The notes under the pieces are model-generated. The model was not told the origin of the DNA and ran no database searches. It saw nothing but the letters and a program-made list of their open reading frames with translations. Made by a program: the position numbers and the translations under genes. From NCBI GenBank assembly GCA_000724175.1, contig JPGV01000028.1:1-50725 (forward strand): DNA of 50,725 nt, in the 5' to 3' direction. This document shows, piece after piece, positions 9,043 through 17,942 of the stretch (position 1 is the stretch's first letter; every line of letters begins with the position of its first letter). The DNA is from [Candidatus Thermochlorobacteriaceae] bacterium GBChlB. Its GTDB lineage: Bacteria; Bacteroidota; Chlorobiia; Chlorobiales; Thermochlorobacteraceae.

Positions 9043-9224
9043 CCGTTGTAAAATTTACTCCTCTTCTAATTACTTTGGTGTAACAACGCTTCAAAGATAG
9101 CATTGTGTTGGAAAATGTCGCGCTGCAAAATTTTATGTCGAGAAAAGTGCGTTTGCCCTCGCTGAATTTTCAGATAGCGTTGCGCCGGGTTTGAGTGCTA
9201 TTTCACCCACATCGTCTTAGATTG

Positions 9225-9257
9225 AAATAAAAAAGCCCCGCGTTTCGGCGAGGCTTT
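9225..9257 (-). terminator. Intrinsic terminator after the metallopeptidase-barrel gene
   Basis: On the minus strand a ten-base-pair stem (AAAGCCTCGC with GCGGGGCTTT, one T-G pair) closes a six-base loop and is followed by TTTTTATTT. It begins 18 bases after the TAA of the upstream minus-strand gene. Confidence 0.9.
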
Positions 9258-9275
9258 CTCGAGAAGAGATTTAGT

Positions 9276-12200
9276 TTAGAAATCGCCTCCGAGCGAGACA
9301 TAGTAGCGCGGTTGCGAAACGCCTTGATTGTAATACGCCCAAGCCATATCGAAGCGCACGACAAAGCCCAGAAACACCGAGCGCACTCCCCAACCAAATC
9401 CCGCAAGCACGTCGCTGTATGCGGGCGTTGTGCCGTCGGGAGTGTCACTAAATCGGAGGCGCACACGGCTGTCGTCCGACCATGCCAAGCCAGCGTCGGC
9501 AAAGATGGTTCCCATCAAGTAGTAAAGCGGAATGGGAATCGGACCAAGCGGCAGGGCTTGTAGGAACGGGAATCGGAGTTCGACATTGGCGAGCGCGAAG
9601 CGCGTGCCGTTCTGCGCGTTGAAGTTGTGTCCGCGAAGCGGAATCGCGGGCGTCGTGAAAATAAAATCCTGCACGGTGGTAATCGGCACGGCGTTGTTCT
9701 CGAATTGTCGGTTAATCCAGTTTTCCGTGCCGCCAATGAAGTAACGCTGCGGCGTCGAGCCGAAACTCGCCGCGCCTGATACGCGCACCACAAACGAGTA
9801 GTATCGCCAGAAATCGAAGTAAGTGCGGAAGTCGCCCAAAGCAGAAGCGAAGTTGACACGGTTGCCCGCCGTTCCCGACACGCTTATGGCATAGCGCGAG
9901 CCTGAAATCGGTGCATACAAGAACGGACGCGAATCGTCGTGCGTGAATGTGATTGACGGATAAAGAAAACTCACCGACTCGTTGCCGAAATTGCCGTCGA
10001 GATTCTCCTTCGAGAGCGTCAGGTATCCCAAACTCAAATCAATCCGCTTGAACCGGTCAATGGGATATTGCGCGCTAAGCGTTGCACCGAACATTCTGAA
10101 CCGAAAGAAATCGACGAAATTTGGATTCGTCGGATTCTGCAGTCCCAAGAACCGCGCTTGATGAAACGCGCTGAACGCATAGTCCATTCGATTAGCCAGG
10201 TAAGCATAGGTGATGCCGTAATCGCTGTTCTGCAAATCGAATTGCAAGTTGGTGTAAAGGCTAAGTTGGTGGTTGCCGAGCAAATCGCTGAATGCAAAGA
10301 TGCCAGAGCCGCGCGCCCCCCAGATGGCGTCGTAGCCTGCGCCGCCGTAGACAATATCTGGCGAAAAATTCAATCGATATTTTTTCACCTTGTAGTCTCC
10401 GTCATCATCAAGGTTGTTGCGAGGTTTTGCTGCGCCAAGCGCAAGTCGCTCGCTGTCGCGTTTCATGCTTTCGGCGGTCGAGTTCAAGACAGAGCGGTCG
10501 AAGACGAAATTTTTGACATTCACATTCGGCGCAATCGAGACGGCTTGCGTATCTGTTGCTGCCGCGTCGGTCATGGGCTTTGCCGTGTCGGCTTGCATAG
10601 AGGCGACGGGAATCGAGCCGAACACAAATTGTTTCGGATTCTTTTTCATGCCAGCCGTCTTTTGCGTATCGAGCGGGGCGGTCGGAGCAACAGTTGCAGA
10701 ATCGCCAAGGCGCGGCACCATCGGCAGATTGCCAACCAACGCCAACGCTTTCGGCTCGCTCATCAGGATCGACGCTTGCTTTTGGCGCATACGAAGCCCG
10801 GTGTTCTCGGCAAATTTCGCGGTTTGGGTTTGCACCATTTTTTTGCCCCAGTTCGTCGCTTCCAGCAACCCGTTTGGTTCAACGCCCTTAGGCTGACGCT
10901 CAAACGGCATACGCATCATAAAAATATCAAAGCCAGCGTAGTCCAATCCGACACCGACCATTTTCGAGCCGTCGCGCGAGAGCGAGATTTGTCGAATACC
11001 TGTGAGAAAATTCGTGATGGGACGCACGCGCGGCTGAGGCAGCGGCGCGACGCCTATGAACGGCTCAGCACTGGCCGTCAACACAAGCGGGCTGGTGCCT
11101 TCAATGCCGTCGAGAATCATCTCATAGACATTGTAAATCCCGTTGCGGTCGGAGACAAAAAGCATTTTCTTGCCGTCAGGACCGACTGCGGGCGAAGATT
11201 CATCAATGCCTTCGGTTGCGGTGAGTCGCCGCATTGAATTATCGGCAAGCGTGAGTTCATACAAATCTGTCTGCGAGTAGTCGTGCAGGCGCATCTTGAA
11301 GACTTCCTGCGTCGAGACTTTTGTCGTGCCGTAGCCGTCGGCTTTGGTGAGCTTGCGCGGCGCCGTCGAGAGGTTCTGCTGACGGTCAGATGCAAAGTAA
11401 ATTTTCTTGCCATCGGGCGACCAAGCAGGGTCGCTGTCGCTGAACACATCGTTGGTCAAATTGAACAGCTCTTGTGTCTCGAAAGAGTAAATGTAAATGT
11501 CGCTCTTGTAATCTTGATTGCCGATGAAGGCGAGGCGCTTGCCGTCGGGCGACCAGTCGACCGAAAAGATACCGTCGAGTTCAAATGTGAGTTTCTCGGT
11601 CGCGCCCGATTCAGCGTCGATAAGCATAATGGCGTCTTGTTCGCCTGCTTTGGTAGCGATAGCGATTTTTTTGCCATCGGGCGACCAAGTAAGTCCGGGC
11701 GTCAGGATTTTGAGCTCCTCGAAGTCCGCACCGCGCTGACCGGCGACAACGCGCCGAACATCTTGCAGATTGATGGTCGAGCCGATGTAAATATCAAACA
11801 AGCCGCTCTTATCGCTGATGAAAGCGAACTTGTCGCCTTGCGGCGAGATGGCAGGCGACGTGTTGTAATTGCTGCCGTCTTTGCGGTGGTCAGTGAGTTT
11901 TTTCATCACCGCGTTGATGTCTTCGCGCTTAGCGATTTCGGGCCAATAATTGACCTTCAAGTCGCGCATCCATTTTTCTGAAAGCTCTTCGACCGACATA
12001 CCAATCGAGCCTCGGAACGCCGCATCAATGCTGCGCGTGGCGCGAAGGCGCAGCATAATCTCGCTGATTTTTTCACGCCCGTATTTTTCCGAAATAAACC
12101 GCCAGACCGATTGCCCGCCGCGATAGGCAAAGTAGCCGTTCAAATACGGAATCGGCGCAAGGTAATTGTTGATAATCGCGTCGCTGATGAACATATCGGA

Positions 12201-12767
12201 GTTCGTATCCCACTCAAGCGATTGATACTCCGCGATGCCTTCGTTGAACCAGAGCGGAATTTGAAGGCGGATGTTGTTGGCGATAGCGGATTGCACAGAC
12301 CCGCCATAAATCATATCGTTGACGACCGCGTGAATGAGTTCGTGGTGAATCACGTGTCGGAAGCGTTTGTAGTCGCCGTCGTAAGGAATCACGATGCGGT
12401 TCTTGTAGAGTTCCGTCACGCCGCCAACGCCCTCCTCGAGATATTCTGAAATGACGTTGTTCTGCTGAAAATCGTTGTGCGATTTATAGACAATCAGCGA
12501 GATGCGATTGTTGATTTCGTATTTGAAATCCCGTTTCACGGTTGCGTAAGACGCTTCGGCAGCGTCGGCGGTAAATTTGCCGAGATACTCGCCGCCTTCG
12601 GTGAAATACACGTCAAAGTGTTCCGACTGAATGTAACTCCAGTCGAAGTTTCGATACTGCACTTTGTTTCTACCGAAGGCAAAATACTGCGCCGAAGCAT
12701 CGAGCGATGCAACGAGCATTCCTGCCGCAGCAGCGACAAGTGAAAACACGGTTCGAAGTTTATTCAT
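9276..12767 (-). CDS. Peptidase-MA-like metallopeptidase, PD40 beta-propeller and outer-membrane barrel in one protein
   Basis: The 1163-residue protein has a signal peptide (cleavage near ASAQ, residue 27). Residues 45-285 form a gluzincin-like domain with HELIH at 142-146 and NEGIAEY at 175-181, the zinc ligands and catalytic Glu of peptidase-MA-like enzymes. Residues about 300-620 carry at least five TolB/PD40 blades, seen as repeated WSPDGKKIA-type strings. A low-complexity Ala/Thr/Pro linker (about 650-780) leads to a Bac_surface_Ag/Omp85-like barrel (about 790-1163) ending in an aromatic residue. An AAGGAG Shine-Dalgarno sequence lies unusually close, two bases before the ATG. The protein is likely an outer-membrane-anchored periplasmic or surface peptidase; the substrate is unknown. 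It is transcribed alone and ends in a strong terminator. Confidence 0.87.
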   Translation of the reverse strand: MNKLRTVFSLVAAAAGMLVASLDASAQYFAFGRNKVQYRNFDWSYIQSEHFDVYFTEGGEYLGKFTADAAEASYATVKRDFKYEINNRISLIVYKSHNDFQQNNVISEYLEEGVGGVTELYKNRIVIPYDGDYKRFRHVIHHELIHAVVNDMIYGGSVQSAIANNIRLQIPLWFNEGIAEYQSLEWDTNSDMFISDAIINNYLAPIPYLNGYFAYRGGQSVWRFISEKYGREKISEIMLRLRATRSIDAAFRGSIGMSVEELSEKWMRDLKVNYWPEIAKREDINAVMKKLTDHRKDGSNYNTSPAISPQGDKFAFISDKSGLFDIYIGSTINLQDVRRVVAGQRGADFEELKILTPGLTWSPDGKKIAIATKAGEQDAIMLIDAESGATEKLTFELDGIFSVDWSPDGKRLAFIGNQDYKSDIYIYSFETQELFNLTNDVFSDSDPAWSPDGKKIYFASDRQQNLSTAPRKLTKADGYGTTKVSTQEVFKMRLHDYSQTDLYELTLADNSMRRLTATEGIDESSPAVGPDGKKMLFVSDRNGIYNVYEMILDGIEGTSPLVLTASAEPFIGVAPLPQPRVRPITNFLTGIRQISLSRDGSKMVGVGLDYAGFDIFMMRMPFERQPKGVEPNGLLEATNWGKKMVQTQTAKFAENTGLRMRQKQASILMSEPKALALVGNLPMVPRLGDSATVAPTAPLDTQKTAGMKKNPKQFVFGSIPVASMQADTAKPMTDAAATDTQAVSIAPNVNVKNFVFDRSVLNSTAESMKRDSERLALGAAKPRNNLDDDGDYKVKKYRLNFSPDIVYGGAGYDAIWGARGSGIFAFSDLLGNHQLSLYTNLQFDLQNSDYGITYAYLANRMDYAFSAFHQARFLGLQNPTNPNFVDFFRFRMFGATLSAQYPIDRFKRIDLSLGYLTLSKENLDGNFGNESVSFLYPSITFTHDDSRPFLYAPISGSRYAISVSGTAGNRVNFASALGDFRTYFDFWRYYSFVVRVSGAASFGSTPQRYFIGGTENWINRQFENNAVPITTVQDFIFTTPAIPLRGHNFNAQNGTRFALANVELRFPFLQALPLGPIPIPLYYLMGTIFADAGLAWSDDSRVRLRFSDTPDGTTPAYSDVLAGFGWGVRSVFLGFVVRFDMAWAYYNQGVSQPRYYVSLGGDF

Positions 12768-12783
12768 AACTCCTTATCTCCCT

Positions 12784-12798
12784 TTCGAGTAACTCGAA
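12784..12798. promoter_or_regulatory. Dyad symmetry just before the metallopeptidase-barrel start
   Basis: TTCGAGT-A-ACTCGAA is a perfect 7+1+7 inverted repeat whose edge is 16 bases upstream of the ATG of the 1163-residue protein, next to its Shine-Dalgarno sequence. It could be an operator. A loop of one base makes an RNA hairpin less likely unless the inner pairs open. Its role is inferred only from position. Confidence 0.3.
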
Positions 12799-12940
12799 GT
12801 GTAGGTTCAACAGTCTCAACAAACGGTCTGCTAATTGACCATACTCGAACTTAAAAAACTATTGTAACATTTCAAGTGATGGCGTGCATTTGGAGACAAA
12901 GTGAGGGACGACGTCGCGGGCGCAGGGCGGTCAGTGCGGT

Positions 12941-13432
12941 TTAGAGTTCGCGCAGAATTTTTGCGGGAACGCCAGCGACGATGGTCTTCGGCGGCACATC
13001 TTTGGTAACCACTGCGCCCGCGCCGACAATTGCGCCTTCGCCAATTGTTACGCCTGCCAGAATCGTGGCGTTTGACCCAATCGATGCACCTTGCCTCACG
13101 CGCGTCGGCACGACTTTCCAGTCTGCTTCGGTTTGCATGGAGCCATCTGCGTTCGCCGCTCTGGGATAGGCGTCGTTGATGAACATCACACCATGTCCGA
13201 TAAACACATAATCTTCAATCACGACGCCTTCACAAATGAACGTATGGCTTGAAATTTTACAGTTCTTTCCAATGAACGCATTTTTTTGAATCTCGACGAA
13301 TGTGCCAACCTTCGAGCCGTCGTCAATATGGCAGCCGTAGGCATTGACAAATGCGAAGATTTTAACATCGTTGCCGAGTTTAACGTTGGTGAGGCGAATA
13401 AAATTTTCGCGCATATAATCAGCAGTCATCAT
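12941..13432 (-). CDS. Left-handed beta-helix acyltransferase (WbpD/WlbB-like)
   Basis: The 163-residue protein consists of hexapeptide repeats of the [LIV]-G-x4 type, such as [29 protein letters not shown] and [13 protein letters not shown], ending in the common [12 protein letters not shown]. The internal stretch [16 protein letters not shown] matches sugar N-acetyltransferases of the WbpD/WlbB group, which acetylate a 3-amino sugar nucleotide and work with a Gfo/Idh dehydrogenase like the one encoded just upstream. No aminotransferase gene is nearby, so the exact substrate is open. The frame is open to a GTG at 13501; 13432 is chosen because family similarity begins soon after it. It ends the glycan operon. 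Confidence 0.82.
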   Translation of the reverse strand: MMTADYMRENFIRLTNVKLGNDVKIFAFVNAYGCHIDDGSKVGTFVEIQKNAFIGKNCKISSHTFICEGVVIEDYVFIGHGVMFINDAYPRAANADGSMQTEADWKVVPTRVRQGASIGSNATILAGVTIGEGAIVGAGAVVTKDVPPKTIVAGVPAKILREL

Positions 13433-13516
13433 TGTATTATTTCGGCGACAGCCGAACCCCATTGAGTTGACAAGCAACTTTTGAAAAATAAGGATATACA
13501 CTCACCTAAAACGACC

Positions 13517-14533
13517 TTACGCGTGAACTGGTGAGAGCGAAATAATTCTCCCCTGTTGCTTAATTGATTTTTCGGAGGCTTCCAAGATGCGCACGACATT
13601 TAAGCCAGATATGCCGTCGGTAATCGGTGTTTTGCCGTTGAGAACACAGTCGACAAAGTGCTGCGCCTCGAGCGTTAAGGCTTCGGTTTGGTCGAGCTTC
13701 GGCGCCGACATATCGCCCGTGCGATACTGAACGAGCGTTTCGTAAATGCCTTCTTGCGTCTTGACCTCAATGCCTTTGTCATAGACTTTCACCTTTTCGC
13801 TCATCTCCATATCGTCGTAGACAATCATCGATTTTGTGCCGCCGATGAGCGTCTTGCGGATTTTGACCGGCGCAAGCCAATTGACATGAAAATGCGCGAT
13901 GATGTCGTTGTCGAAATTCACTGTCAGATATGCGATGTTTTCTAAGCCATTGCCGACATGGCAACTGCCGACTGCCGAAACAGACACCGGGCGTTTATCA
14001 ATCAAGTAGTCCATGATTGACAAATCGTGCGGCGCTAAGTCCCAAACAACATTCACATCGTGCTGAAACAGTCCCAAGTTCACGCGCACTGAATCGAAGT
14101 AATACAAGTCGCCAAGCGTTCCGGCTGTAATCAGTTCTTTCATTTTTCGAACTGCACCTGTGTAAATGAACGTATGGTCGACCATAAGTTTCAAGCCGCG
14201 CTTCTCGGCGCACTCGATGAGGTCTTCTGCTTCTTCAACCGTGCCGGTCATAGGTTTCTCGATGAAGCAATGTTTTCCAGCGTCAAGGGCTTTTTTAGCA
14301 AGCGGATAATGCGATGAAACGGGCGTGGCGATGGCAACCATTTCCACATCGTCGCGTCTCAAAATATCGTCGTAAGAATCGGTCGTCTCGATTTCGGGAA
14401 AGCGGCGTTTGATTTTATCGAGCCGCGTTCTGTCTTTATCGCATCCGATAACAGTGTCGATATGCTCAACGCTGAGAAAATTTCGAATCAGGTTTGGCCC
14501 CCAGTAACCCAGACCAACAATGGCGATTTTCAT
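13517..14533 (-). CDS. Gfo/Idh/MocA-family sugar (nucleotide) dehydrogenase
   Basis: The 338-residue protein has an N-terminal Rossmann domain with the dinucleotide loop GLGYWG at 8-12, the family EKP motif at 92-94 (CFIEKPMTG) with the usual catalytic lysine, and a C-terminal alpha/beta domain containing WDLAPHDLSIMDYL. Such enzymes oxidise or reduce sugars or sugar nucleotides with NAD. Paired with the hexapeptide acyltransferase it resembles the WlbA/WlbB step in making acetamido-amino-uronic acids for surface glycans, but the closeness to WlbA itself cannot be judged by eye. The gene sits between the sugar transferase and the acyltransferase on one strand. Confidence 0.88.
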   Translation of the reverse strand: MKIAIVGLGYWGPNLIRNFLSVEHIDTVIGCDKDRTRLDKIKRRFPEIETTDSYDDILRRDDVEMVAIATPVSSHYPLAKKALDAGKHCFIEKPMTGTVEEAEDLIECAEKRGLKLMVDHTFIYTGAVRKMKELITAGTLGDLYYFDSVRVNLGLFQHDVNVVWDLAPHDLSIMDYLIDKRPVSVSAVGSCHVGNGLENIAYLTVNFDNDIIAHFHVNWLAPVKIRKTLIGGTKSMIVYDDMEMSEKVKVYDKGIEVKTQEGIYETLVQYRTGDMSAPKLDQTEALTLEAQHFVDCVLNGKTPITDGISGLNVVRILEASEKSIKQQGRIISLSPVHA

Positions 14534-14590
14534 AGTTGATAGATGTTGAAGCGTTATGCGAGCGTTAGGCGTTGCGCAGTATCGTGAAAA

Positions 14591-16081
14591 TCAATAGCCA
14601 CCTTTTGCTAACAGCATCACGGGCAGTGTTTTAAAAATCAATTTCAAATCCATAAGCGGCGACATGTTCTCGATGTAATACAAATCGAGTATCACCATAT
14701 CGTTGAAGCCAACCGCACTTCTGCCCGAAACCTGCCAAAGTCCCGTGCAGCCGGGCGTTACCGACAAGCGACGCTTGTGCCAATTTTCATATTCTTCCCA
14801 TTCATAGGGCATACACGGGCGCGGTCCGACAAGGCTCATATCGCCTTTCAAGACATTAAAAAGCTGCGGCAACTCGTCCAAGCTGGTCTTTCGCAAAAAG
14901 CGTCCAATCGGCGTAATGCGCGGGTCGTTGACGATTTTTTTGACCTGTTGGATTTTGCCGTCCTCACCGATGACCGTTTTCGAAATCTCTTTATTGGCGT
15001 TGGCCTTAGAGTCTGCGATGAGTTTCTTAGTAAACTCGCGGTGAATGGCGTCGTTGTTATTGACGTGCATGGAGCGGAACTTGTAAAACTCAAACGGCTT
15101 GCCGTCCTTACCGATGCGCGTTTGTTTGAAGAAAATCGGACCCTTGGAGCTTAGCTTGATGAGCAGCGCGATAACGGCAAGCAGCGGCGACAAGACCAAA
15201 ATGCCAACGGCAGAAAGAACAATGTCCAATCCACGTTTGAAAAGCAGATACAGCGTATGGTCATTGTTTTTCATCATCGAGACGACCGGCACACCGATGT
15301 ATCGCTCAATGAATACTTTATTCGGCACAATGTCGTAGAGCTCCGACGAGACTTTCGTTACTGCCCGCGTCTGGCGCGCGACGTCCAAAATCTCAATCAA
15401 TCGACTGTAAGAGATGTTGTCAATGACAATTAAAACTTCATCGACGGTGTGTTCATCAACAAGGGCAGGAATATCGTTGGTGTTTCCCAAGATATGCGTC
15501 GATTCAAAGACGCGCTCGCCTTTCGGCAGGGCGTCATCTACGAAGCCAACAACGGTGAAGCCATGCGTCGGTTCAAGCATCAGGTTTGCTGCCATCAGGC
15601 GTCCGCTCTTGCCTGCGCCGACAATAAGAACCTTACGGGAAAAAATCCGCTTCTCCGATAAGAACATATAGAGTGGTCGAAATACCGCTAAACGAAACAG
15701 CGTAACCGACGCCAAGCTAATGAGTGCAAAGTATCCAACAATCAATCGGCTGTCGACCAACGAGATGTTCTTGACAAAAAAGGAAAAAATAATCAGACCG
15801 ATAATCCCGTAGCCAATGGACTTAAATATTGCAACGGCCTGCTCAACGATAACGAGAAAGACATTGATTTTGTAAAGGTTGAAATGGTGCAATATGCCAA
15901 TCCAGGCAATGCTGTAAATCGATACGGCGGTAAATTGCATGTAAAAATCAGGCATATCGATGATGTTTTCCCATAAAAGTTCTGTGTATCTGATTTTTAC
16001 CGCAACTAAAAAAGAAGTGATGAGCAAGATGTAATCGCAGAGTGCCAGCAGGTATTTATATCGTGGTATTTTTCTAATCAT
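14591..16081 (-). CDS. Polyprenyl-phosphate sugar phosphotransferase (WcaJ/WbaP-like)
   Basis: The 496-residue protein has four or five N-terminal membrane helices (1-130), a Rossmann-like CoA-binding fold (about 145-260, VLIVGAGKSGRLMA), one further hydrophobic helix (about 275-300) and the bacterial sugar transferase catalytic domain to the C-terminus. Hallmarks are FYKFRSMHVN, the SLDELPQLFNVLKGDMSLVG core and PGCTGLWQVSGRS. These enzymes move a hexose-1-phosphate from a UDP-sugar to undecaprenyl phosphate, the first step of a surface polysaccharide repeat unit. An insert of about 40 residues (KLIADSKANANKEISKTVIG...) between the FRSM and DELPQ motifs is longer than in short family members. 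The gene lies 11 bases from the DUF354 gene and is in the same operon. Confidence 0.93.
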   Translation of the reverse strand: MIRKIPRYKYLLALCDYILLITSFLVAVKIRYTELLWENIIDMPDFYMQFTAVSIYSIAWIGILHHFNLYKINVFLVIVEQAVAIFKSIGYGIIGLIIFSFFVKNISLVDSRLIVGYFALISLASVTLFRLAVFRPLYMFLSEKRIFSRKVLIVGAGKSGRLMAANLMLEPTHGFTVVGFVDDALPKGERVFESTHILGNTNDIPALVDEHTVDEVLIVIDNISYSRLIEILDVARQTRAVTKVSSELYDIVPNKVFIERYIGVPVVSMMKNNDHTLYLLFKRGLDIVLSAVGILVLSPLLAVIALLIKLSSKGPIFFKQTRIGKDGKPFEFYKFRSMHVNNNDAIHREFTKKLIADSKANANKEISKTVIGEDGKIQQVKKIVNDPRITPIGRFLRKTSLDELPQLFNVLKGDMSLVGPRPCMPYEWEEYENWHKRRLSVTPGCTGLWQVSGRSAVGFNDMVILDLYYIENMSPLMDLKLIFKTLPVMLLAKGGY

Positions 16082-16092
16082 GGTTTTTGGTA

Positions 16093-17205
16093 TTAAGTCT
16101 TCATCAACTCAATCTGTGTTAAAACACTTTGCTCGACGCGGTCAGAGACTTTGTATCCGGGTGCATTGGGCGTCCGCTTTCGAAGCTGAATACGGTCAAT
16201 ATCCGAGACAGCGCGAATAAATTGAATCATGCCGCGTTTTTCCATATCGGCGTCCAGCGCCCCTTGAACGCCCGCGAAAATGCTGTAGACAGGAACGCCC
16301 AAGAGCGCAGCCTCACGGTTCATTGTGCCGCCGCCCGAAATCAACACATCGGAATGATATGCCAAGTCCAATCCATTGACGGCGCGCTTCGGAATAAGAA
16401 GTTGTTTTGTGCTTAAACGTCGGGCGTGGATAAATTGCTCAAGGTGGTTTTTTTGTTCCGTTGTGCGCGGCAGGACAATGGTGAAGACGCTCTCATTGCC
16501 GAGTAGCCGTTCAAGCAGCGTTTCAAGCAAGCGGTCGCTCGCCTCGCTGTGATAGTTTGCTGTGCTGGCTGGCGGACGAAGCGTTACAATAATTTTGTCC
16601 GCGTTAATCAAGACGCCATTCTCCTGTGAGACTTTTTTCAAAAAATCTGCGTCCGATTCGTAATAGTTTAGATACAGTTCTTCCTTGTAGCCGGGATATT
16701 TAACCCGCTTTTCAGGTTTCAGACCGATGCGGTCGAGCGTTGCGTCGGGAATACGGTCGGGTATCATGACGCGGTCGGAAAACGTGTTAAAAATAAACGT
16801 CTCGGTATGTTCGTAATCATACATGGTAATAAGCGGAATGCCGAGTGCCTTGGCGGCAAGCACCATTGAACGCGAGCCGTGGCTGAGCGCGACGCCGACC
16901 CGCCCGACGGTTTTCTCGGCACGCTTAACATAGTGCGCCAACTGATACGCCCGCCGTCCGAGCCCGACTATCTTTTTTACTTTACTTTTCCCATCGTGTT
17001 CTCCAATGACCTGATATAATCCGTCCAACCCGGCGTTCTGTAACAACTCGGTCGTCTGAGAATGCTGGCGCGCCGTGAGAAGGACGGGACGATTTTCGGC
17101 CTGATACCGCTTGATAAGCGGCACAAAAAGCGGAACATGCGGAGAGTTATCCACATCTATCCAAAGGGCATTAGAACGAGCTACAAAGTCTCCCGTTATT
17201 GTCAT
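16093..17205 (-). CDS. DUF354 family protein (predicted glycosyltransferase-like)
   Basis: The 370-residue protein matches DUF354: it opens with ALWIDVDNSPHVPLFVPLI, has SHGSRSMVLAAKALGIPLI in the first Rossmann-like half, and SGGGTMNREAALLGVPVYSIFAG in the second, the sugar-nucleotide-binding pattern of the GT-B/UDP-GlcNAc 2-epimerase fold. No enzyme activity has been settled for the family. Its place between a secreted NTF2-like protein and the initiating sugar transferase argues for glycan synthesis. The frame extends to a GTG at 17292 that overlaps the upstream stop as GTGA, which would add 29 residues; ATG 17205 is chosen because the family's N-terminus lies just after it, but coupling to the GTG cannot be excluded. 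Confidence 0.82.
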   Translation of the reverse strand: MTITGDFVARSNALWIDVDNSPHVPLFVPLIKRYQAENRPVLLTARQHSQTTELLQNAGLDGLYQVIGEHDGKSKVKKIVGLGRRAYQLAHYVKRAEKTVGRVGVALSHGSRSMVLAAKALGIPLITMYDYEHTETFIFNTFSDRVMIPDRIPDATLDRIGLKPEKRVKYPGYKEELYLNYYESDADFLKKVSQENGVLINADKIIVTLRPPASTANYHSEASDRLLETLLERLLGNESVFTIVLPRTTEQKNHLEQFIHARRLSTKQLLIPKRAVNGLDLAYHSDVLISGGGTMNREAALLGVPVYSIFAGVQGALDADMEKRGMIQFIRAVSDIDRIQLRKRTPNAPGYKVSDRVEQSVLTQIELMKT

Positions 17206-17288
17206 ATTGCTGTGTGTTGTTAGCAATACATTTAGGGGATAAGTTACGAAAAAATACCGAAGAGATTGTATCCCGACTGTGAGGCGCG

Positions 17289-17861
17289 TCACGGTCTGCT
17301 TTTCAAGTAGTCGTCGGGCAAGGGATTTTCAGGGCGTTCCGTTTCCCAAAACACGGTAACGATAAACCATCGGGAGCCGTCGCACATGAGTTGGATGCTA
17401 TTGATGCCGCGCGCAAGCGGTTTGTCGTCTTTTAGGTCGCGTTTGGCTTCATAGGTGCTGAACACATGCACAAGATTGCCGTAACGCTCGGCACGGCGCG
17501 CGAGCTCCTTCTCAAAAAAGCCGCTCTCTTCCAAGCGTTTGCCAGAGCTGGCAATGTAGTCTTCCACCGTAAGCACTCTAAGCACAAAGTCGCCAGACAG
17601 CCGCTTGACAATAGGAATGAGTCGTCCGCCCTCGGCAAAGAGCGAGCGCATTCGGTCCCAATCGCGTTTTTTATTCGCCGGGCCTGAAATCACGTCGTAA
17701 AGTGCAGCAATAATAGCATCGACCGATTTGACATCGTCGGGATTCGGTGTCGGCGCAACGCTCGTCGGCGCAGGCGTTTGTGCATACACAAGCGGCGTGT
17801 GAATCGCAAAAAAACTCGTCAGAAGCGCAAGACACATCGAGATGACGAAACGATTTTTCAT
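17289..17861 (-). CDS. Secreted NTF2/SnoaL-like small protein
   Basis: The 190-residue protein has a signal peptide (MKNRFVISMCLALLTSFF..., cleavage near VYAQ), a Pro/Thr-rich linker, and an NTF2-like cone fold: an N-terminal helix (VDAIIAALYDVISG), a DWDRMRSLFA loop, and C-terminal strands (HVFSTYEAKRDL, SIQLMCDGSRWFIVTVFWETE). Proteins like this occur widely as periplasmic proteins of unknown role. The longer frame to 17924 adds 21 residues before the signal peptide and is rejected. The ATG at 17861 is 81 bases from the divergent MeaB gene, so the two promoters face away from each other. It is likely the first gene of the glycan operon, though it need not act in it. Confidence 0.78.
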   Translation of the reverse strand: MKNRFVISMCLALLTSFFAIHTPLVYAQTPAPTSVAPTPNPDDVKSVDAIIAALYDVISGPANKKRDWDRMRSLFAEGGRLIPIVKRLSGDFVLRVLTVEDYIASSGKRLEESGFFEKELARRAERYGNLVHVFSTYEAKRDLKDDKPLARGINSIQLMCDGSRWFIVTVFWETERPENPLPDDYLKSRP

Positions 17862-17942
17862 GATGCTGAAAATTTGGTGGTTAAAACTTTTGCAAGTTAC
17901 GCATTGTGGAGTATTATTGACCAATCATCACGTTCATCATCT

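Larger units (their letters stand above)
8917..9275. other. Intergenic region with repeat fragment and terminator
   Basis: This 359-base gap holds the upstream region of the peroxiredoxin operon, one short copy of the dispersed repeat (9014-9042) and the terminator of the large metallopeptidase-barrel gene (9225-9257). The middle part (9043-9220) is AT-rich; I see no gene, tRNA or clear promoter there. Confidence 0.6.

Noticed and set aside
10068-11237. 389-residue plus-strand open frame opposite the metallopeptidase-barrel gene
   Set aside because: Composition is Arg/Cys/His-rich as expected from an antisense shadow; the opposite strand has motifs over the same span.
17778-17942. Extended N-terminus of MeaB
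   Set aside because: The added 55 residues overlap the divergent gene and lack family similarity.
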